Assembly: GCA_003242675.1 (NCBI GenBank)
Contig: QGVE01000036.1
Span: 1-20,554 of the forward strand
Reading direction: 5' to 3'
Origin: Bacillota bacterium
GTDB lineage: Bacteria > Bacillota_E > Symbiobacteriia > Symbiobacteriales > Symbiobacteriaceae
Length of the DNA stretch: 20,554 nt
Positions 14,821 through 20,554 of this stretch are shown one piece after another. Each line of letters opens with the position of its first letter. Within the stretch, counting starts at the first letter, position 1. The translations under genes were made by a program, and so were the position numbers. The notes under the pieces were generated by a model, which saw only the letters and a list, made by a program, of their open reading frames with translations, did not search any database and was not told where the DNA came from.

Positions 14821-15675
14821 ATGGCTCTGTTTACGCTGAAGGAAGTGCTCGCCCGGGCCGAGGCCGGGGGCTACGCCGTCCCTGCGATCAACGTGCACTC
14901 GCTGGAGATCCTGCCGGCGGTGCTGGAGGTGGCCGCGGAAGAGCGGTCGCCCATCATCCTGCAGTTCACCGAGGGTACCCTGAAGTTCTGCGGCTACGAC
15001 AACGTGCGCGTCCTGGCCGGCCACCTGGCCCGGGTGGCCCCGGTGCCGGTCGTGCTGCACCAGGATCACGGCGCCTCGTATGAGGTGGCGGTCCGGGCGA
15101 TCCAGGCCGGGTTCTCGTCGGTCATGATCGACGCCTCCCGCCTGCCGCTGGAGGAGAACATCGCGCTCACCCGCAAGGTGGTGGAGCTCGCCCACGCCTG
15201 CGGCGTGTCCGTGGAGGCCGAGCTGGGCCGGGTGCCGGGCCAGGAGGAGGAACTCAGCGTCACCGAAGCCGAGGCGACCTACACCGATCCGACCGAGGCC
15301 GCCCGGTTCGTCGCCGAGACCGGGGTGGACGCCCTGGCCGTGGCGGTGGGCACCGCGCACGGGTTTTACAAGGGCGAACCCAAGCTCGCCCACGACCGCA
15401 TCGCGGCCATCCGGGAGGCGGTGCGGATCCCGCTGGTGCTCCACGGCGGGTCCGGCGTCCCCGACGCCGAGGTGCAGCGGGCGATCCGGATGGGCGTCCG
15501 GAAGGTGAACGTCTCCACCGAGGGCAAGTACGCCTGGGCGCAGGCCCTGCGGCAGGCCCTGGCCGAGCGCCCCGACGAGTACGATCCGCGGCACATCCTC
15601 ACTCCGGCGCTGAAGGCCGTGAAGGAGATCGTGCGGGCCAAGATCCGCATGGTGGGGTCGAACGGGAGGGCGTGA
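14821..15675 (+). CDS. fba: Class II fructose/tagatose-bisphosphate aldolase
   Basis: This 284-residue enzyme is a zinc-dependent class II aldolase. VPAINVHSLE is at 20-29. LHQDHG (79-84) gives catalytic Asp82 and zinc ligand His83. GTAHGFYKG has zinc ligand His180, and LHGGSG contains His208 and the phosphate-binding turn; VNVSTEG follows. It cleaves fructose-1,6-bisphosphate (or tagatose-1,6-bisphosphate) to DHAP and glyceraldehyde-3-phosphate. FbaA-like and GatY/KbaY-like enzymes cannot be separated by eye. I take the ATG at 14821 because GAGGAGG lies 9 bases upstream; an ATG at 14812 is too close to that site. The sugar kinase gene starts 9 bases after its stop, so the pair probably handles the same sugar phosphate. 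Confidence 0.93.
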   Translation: MALFTLKEVLARAEAGGYAVPAINVHSLEILPAVLEVAAEERSPIILQFTEGTLKFCGYDNVRVLAGHLARVAPVPVVLHQDHGASYEVAVRAIQAGFSSVMIDASRLPLEENIALTRKVVELAHACGVSVEAELGRVPGQEEELSVTEAEATYTDPTEAARFVAETGVDALAVAVGTAHGFYKGEPKLAHDRIAAIREAVRIPLVLHGGSGVPDAEVQRAIRMGVRKVNVSTEGKYAWAQALRQALAERPDEYDPRHILTPALKAVKEIVRAKIRMVGSNGRA

Positions 15676-15684
15676 GCGCCGTCC

Positions 15685-16641
15685 ATGGAACCGTACGTGC
15701 TGACCGTCGCCCTGAACGCCTCCGTCGACGTGGCGTACACCGTCCCGGGCTTTGCCGCGGGGAAGATCAACCGCGCCCGGGAGGTGCGGCGGGTCGCGGG
15801 CGGGAAGACCAACAACGTGGCCCGGGTGCTCCGCCGCCTGGGCGCCCGGGTCGTCGCGACGGGCTTCGCCGGCGGCAGCGCCGGCCAGTTCATCGTGCGC
15901 GACCTGGAGCGCTGGGGCGTGGTCCCCGACTACGTGCAGGTGGAGGGCGAGAGCCGGAGCTGCTTCACCATCACCGACCCGGAAACCGGCGCCGTGACCG
16001 AGCTGCGGGAGCCGGGGCCCGAGGTGACGGCGGAGGACGTGGCCCGGTTCCGGGAGCACTACGCGCGGCTGCTGGACGGGGCGGCCCTGGTGGTCATCTC
16101 CGGCTCGGTGCCGCCCGGCGTGGAGCCGGGGATTTACCGGGATCTGATCGCCCGGGCCCGCCCGCGGGGGGTGCGGGTCCTGCTGGACAGCAGCGGAGCC
16201 CCCCTGCGCCTGGCCCTGGAGGCCCGGCCGTTCCTGGTGAAGCCCAACCAGGCGGAGCTGGCCGAGTGGGCGGGCGAAGCGCTCCGGTCGGAGGCCGAGG
16301 TCCTCGTGGCCGCCCGCCGCATGCGGGAGGCGGGGGCCGAGTGGGTGCTCGTCTCCCGGGGGGCGGACGGGGCGCTGCTGGTCGGCCCGGACGAGGGGGG
16401 ACGGGCGGGTGCCGCCTGGCGGGCCGTGCCGCCGGCGATCCGGCCGGTCAACCCGGTGGGATCGGGCGACTCGGCCGTGGCCGGCCTCGCGTACGGGCTG
16501 CTCCAGGGGCTCGGGCCGGAGGAGCTGGTGCGGCTGGCCGTGGCCTGCGGCACCGCCAACGCCCTGACCCGCGGCGTGGCCGAGGTGGATCCGGCCGACG
16601 TCGAGCGGCTGAAGAAGGAGATCCGGGTCGAGCGGATCTGA
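15685..16641 (+). CDS. pfkB: PfkB-family hexose-phosphate kinase (1-phosphofructokinase type)
   Basis: This 318-residue ribokinase-fold enzyme resembles 1-phosphofructokinase and tagatose-6-phosphate kinase. It opens with LTVALNASVDVAY, where this subfamily usually has NP(A/S)(I/L)D. GGKTNNVARVLRRLG (39-53) is the sugar-binding GG(K)G-type region. SGSVPPGV is at 139-146, LVKPNQAEL at 184-192, and the anion hole/catalytic motif NPVGSGDSAVAG at 256-267 has catalytic Asp262. It makes fructose-1,6-bisphosphate or tagatose-1,6-bisphosphate for the aldolase encoded just before it. GGGAGGG lies about 16 bases before the ATG. No PTS component is nearby, so FruK, LacC and Pfk2-like roles all remain open. 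The gene is followed by a strong terminator. Confidence 0.88.
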   Translation: MEPYVLTVALNASVDVAYTVPGFAAGKINRAREVRRVAGGKTNNVARVLRRLGARVVATGFAGGSAGQFIVRDLERWGVVPDYVQVEGESRSCFTITDPETGAVTELREPGPEVTAEDVARFREHYARLLDGAALVVISGSVPPGVEPGIYRDLIARARPRGVRVLLDSSGAPLRLALEARPFLVKPNQAELAEWAGEALRSEAEVLVAARRMREAGAEWVLVSRGADGALLVGPDEGGRAGAAWRAVPPAIRPVNPVGSGDSAVAGLAYGLLQGLGPEELVRLAVACGTANALTRGVAEVDPADVERLKKEIRVERI

Positions 16642-16659
16642 GTGATTCGGGTGTACAAG

Positions 16660-16705
16660 AAAGCGCGGCTCCCCTCAGGTCGGGGGCCGCGCTTTGTGTT
16701 TCTTG
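16660..16705. terminator. Strong, probably bidirectional terminator after pfkB
   Basis: AAAGCGCGGC pairs perfectly with GCCGCGCTTT (16660-16669 with 16686-16695), extended by a few inner G:C pairs around an 8-base loop. The plus-strand tail is GTGTTTCTTG. Read on the minus strand the stem is followed by UUUCUUGU, so it can also stop transcription of the minus-strand remnant at 16714-16959. It ends the lspA-pfkB run. Confidence 0.8.
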
Positions 16706-16713
16706 TGTTGGCG

Positions 16714-16959
16714 TCAGTCCAGGGCCCAGCGAAGCGGATTGCCCTTCAGCGAGATCTGCCCGACCTGCCCGTGCTCCGTCCTCACCCACAGGTACGGGCC
16801 CTGCTCGGACCAGCCCAGGGCGGACAGGTCGGGCCGGGGGCGGTGGGCGGTGAGCGTCGCCCGGGCAAACCGGCGCTTGCCGGGTCTGCCGGCGCCGCCC
16901 GAACCGAGTGTGCCACTGCGGGCATTGGCCCTTGATTTCGCCCGACCCCGGTGGTATCC
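16714..16959 (-). pseudogene. Coding remnant lacking a usable start codon
   Basis: On the minus strand a stop-free frame from 16959 to the TGA at 16714 ends with LGWSEQGPYLWV, RTEHGQVGQISLKG and NPLRWALD. From about 16890 down to the stop, nearly every codon ends in G or C, as in the true genes here, and the peptide has a natural composition. No ATG, GTG or TTG occurs in frame before the valine of YLWV, so the 5' end has been lost or frameshifted. ATGs in the other two minus-strand frames (16963; 16973 and 16925) could be joined by one frameshift near 16880. A terminator lies directly downstream. I do not recognise the family. The pyr promoter overlaps its 5' end. Confidence 0.45.
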
Positions 16960-16960
16960 T
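16932..16960 (+). promoter_or_regulatory. Promoter of the pyr operon
   Basis: TTGATT (16932-16937) and TATCCT (16955-16960) are separated by exactly 17 bases, and TGG before TATCCT provides an extended -10. The transcript would begin near 16967, about 20 bases before the PyrR-binding loop. This is the expected position for a pyr attenuation leader. Confidence 0.7.
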
Positions 16961-16976
16961 CATCGGAGGACATGCT

Positions 16977-17679
<703 letters not shown>

Positions 17680-17734
17680 GGCCGGGCGAAAAAGCCGCGG
17701 CCCGGAGGGCCGGCCTGCACGGAGGAGGATGAGG

Positions 17735-18663
17735 ATGCCCAGGCTGAAGCGGAAGGACATCCTGGGGCTCCGGGAGATGACGGTCGAGGAGATCGACCTC
17801 ATCCTGGACACGGCGGAGACCCTGAAGGACCTGGCCAGGCGGCCGATCAAGAAGGTGCCCACGCTCCGGGGCAAGGCGGTCGCCACGCTGTTCTACGAGC
17901 CCTCCACCCGCACGGCCAAGTCGTTCGAGCTGGCGGGCAAGTATCTGGGGGCGGACGTGATAAATGTCGCCGCGTCCGCCAGCTCGGTCCAGAAGGGCGA
18001 GACCCTGAAGGATACGGCCCGCAACCTGGAGGCCATGGGGGTCGACGCCGTCGTGCTGCGCCACAGCATGGGCGGCGCGCCGCACCTGCTCGCCCGCGCC
18101 TTGCGGGCGTCGGTGATCAACGCCGGGGATGGGCTGCACGAGCACCCGACGCAGGCGCTCCTGGACATGCTCACCATCCGGCAGAAGAAGGGCCGCCTGG
18201 GCGGGCTGAAGGTCGCCATCGTCGGCGACTCGTACCACAGCCGGGTCGCCCGGTCGAACATCTTCGGCCTGACCAAGTACGGCGCAGAGGTCTGGCTGGC
18301 CGGCCCGTCCACGCTGCTCGCGCACGGCTTCGAAGCGTACGGCGTGCGCACCACCACGCGGGTGGAGGAGGCCCTGGAGGGGGCCGATGTGGTGATCGTC
18401 CTCCGGCTCCAGCTCGAACGGCAGCAGAAGGGGCTCTTCCCCACCGTGGCCGAGTACCACAAGTTCTGGGGCGTCACCCCGGAGCGGCTGCGGCTGGCGA
18501 AGCCCGACGTGCTCGTGATGCACCCGGGGCCCTTGAACCGGGGAGTCGAGATCAGCACGGCGGTGGCGGACGGCCCCCAGTCGGTCATCCTCGAGCAGGT
18601 GACCAACGGCGTGGCGGTCCGCATGGCCCTGCTCTATCTCCTGCTGGGAGGGGGGGAGGCGGC

Positions 18664-18667
<4 letters not shown>
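17735..18667 (+). CDS. pyrB: Aspartate carbamoyltransferase catalytic subunit
   Basis: This 310-residue enzyme condenses carbamoyl phosphate with aspartate. The carbamoyl-phosphate site FYEPSTRT is at 53-60. The mobile loop SSVQKGE (83-89) has Lys87, HPTQALLD is at 137-144 and HPGPLNRG at 263-270. The residue after STRT is Ala where most homologues have Arg (STRTA versus STRTR). I start at the ATG at 17735, 6 bases after GGAGGAGG; the ATG at 17729 abuts that site with no spacing. No regulatory subunit (PyrI) is next to it, as in Bacillus. The gene overlaps pyrC by 4 bases (GTGA). The usual Bacillus pyrP between pyrR and pyrB is absent. Confidence 0.95.
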
Positions 18668-19964
<1,297 letters not shown>

Positions 19965-19968
<4 letters not shown>

Positions 19969-20554
19969 GGCCGTCTGACAAGGTGCCGCCGGACGCGGGT
20001 CCCGCGTGGCAGGGACTGCGGCAAGCGCAGGTCCGGGCAGCATGGGTCCGGGAGCGCGCGAAGGTGGTCGCCCACGAGGGCGACGGGGAGATCTACAAGC
20101 TCACGCTCCTCGCCCCGGAGATCGCCCGGCGGGCGCTGCCCGGGCAGTTCGTGCAGGTCCATCCCGTGCCGGTGCGCCTCGCCGGGCAGCCCGGGGGGGC
20201 CGTGCAGCCGTTCCGGGGGTTTCCCGGCGTCCCGGCGATCGGCCCCCTGCTGCGCAGGCCGCTCTCCCTCTGCGAGATCCGGCCCGACGCGGGCGAGATC
20301 AGCCTGATCTACCGGGTGGTGGGCCGCGGAACCCGCGCGCTGGCGGCGGTCCCGGCGGGCAGCGAGCTCGACCTGCTCGGCCCCCTGGGCCGCTCCTTCC
20401 CCGACCCGCGGGCCGGGCGGGGCCGGCTGCTCCTGATCGGCGGCGGCCTGGGCATCCCCCCGATGGGGGCCGCCCCCCCCCGGGCGGCGCGGGCCGGAAC
20501 CCCGGCCGTGGGGATCCCCGGCCCCCGCACGGCCCCGCCCCTGGCCGGGGGCGG
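19965..20554 (+). CDS. pyrK: Dihydroorotate dehydrogenase electron-transfer subunit, 3' partial
   Basis: The frame starts at an ATG overlapping the pyrC stop and stays open to the window edge (196 complete codons). After a 33-residue leader it reads RAKVVAHEGDGEIYKLTL and PGQFVQV. LLRRPLSL is the FAD-binding RxYS-like motif, followed by ISLIYRVVGRGT and LDLLGPLGRSF, and LLIGGGLGIPPM is the NAD(P)-binding start. These are diagnostic for PyrK, which passes electrons from NADH to PyrD1B. The Cys-rich 2Fe-2S region lies beyond the edge. About 25 extra residues sit between PGQFVQV and LLRRPLSL. The last ~30 residues diverge from family expectation and are G/C-saturated, probably from poor contig-end sequence. 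Confidence 0.88.

Noticed and set aside
17682..17705. Second PyrR attenuator between pyrR and pyrB
   Set aside because: A small hairpin exists but there is no PyrR-loop consensus and no terminator with a T-run.

Overview
The window is a stretch of very GC-rich bacterial chromosome. It has dense third-position G/C, many GTG starts, strong GGAGG-type ribosome binding sites and Firmicute-style gene order and regulation: a PyrR-controlled pyr attenuator, a nupNOPQ-type transporter, and a TraR/DksA gene-lspA-rluD-pyr neighbourhood as in Bacillus. High GC with Firmicute logic suggests a Symbiobacterium-like organism. That is an inference from gene content; no 16S rRNA is present.

Layout. 1-729 holds no convincing gene; it carries six copies of a short degenerate motif (four forward, two inverted) and a large hairpin just downstream of tatA. 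730-5674 is on the minus strand: tatA, then a four-gene BMP-type nucleoside ABC importer transcribed as lipoprotein, ATPase, permease, permease, with a perfect hairpin between the first two. 5874-7484 is a YtcJ-like amidohydrolase (+), convergent with an M20 dipeptidase (-). 9085-10917 is an orphan oligopeptide-type binding lipoprotein. 10990-12358 holds a DUF5665-type membrane protein, a TraR/DksA zinc-finger protein and a DUF488-like gene with an aberrant N-terminus next to a 13-bp palindrome.

12382-16641 (lspA, rluD, pyrF, class II aldolase, PfkB-family sugar-phosphate kinase) is probably one transcriptional run, starting at a clear promoter and ending in a terminator at 16660-16705. 16714-16959 is a minus-strand coding remnant without a usable start codon; its 5' end is overlapped by the divergent pyr promoter. 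16932-20554 is the pyr operon: promoter, PyrR-responsive attenuator, pyrR, pyrB, pyrC and the start of pyrK, which runs off the window. The last ~90 bases look like low-quality contig-end sequence.

How the genes fit together. Pyrimidine synthesis is the main theme: PyrB, PyrC and PyrK (with a PyrD presumably beyond the edge) build orotate, PyrF makes UMP, and PyrR senses UMP and attenuates the operon. The nucleoside importer would feed salvage. The rest is housekeeping: Tat export, lipoprotein maturation, rRNA pseudouridylation, glycolytic chemistry and peptide turnover. I found no CRISPR, integrase, toxin-antitoxin or defence module. The points most worth following are the motif array, the shared palindromes, the coding remnant and the very legible pyr attenuator.
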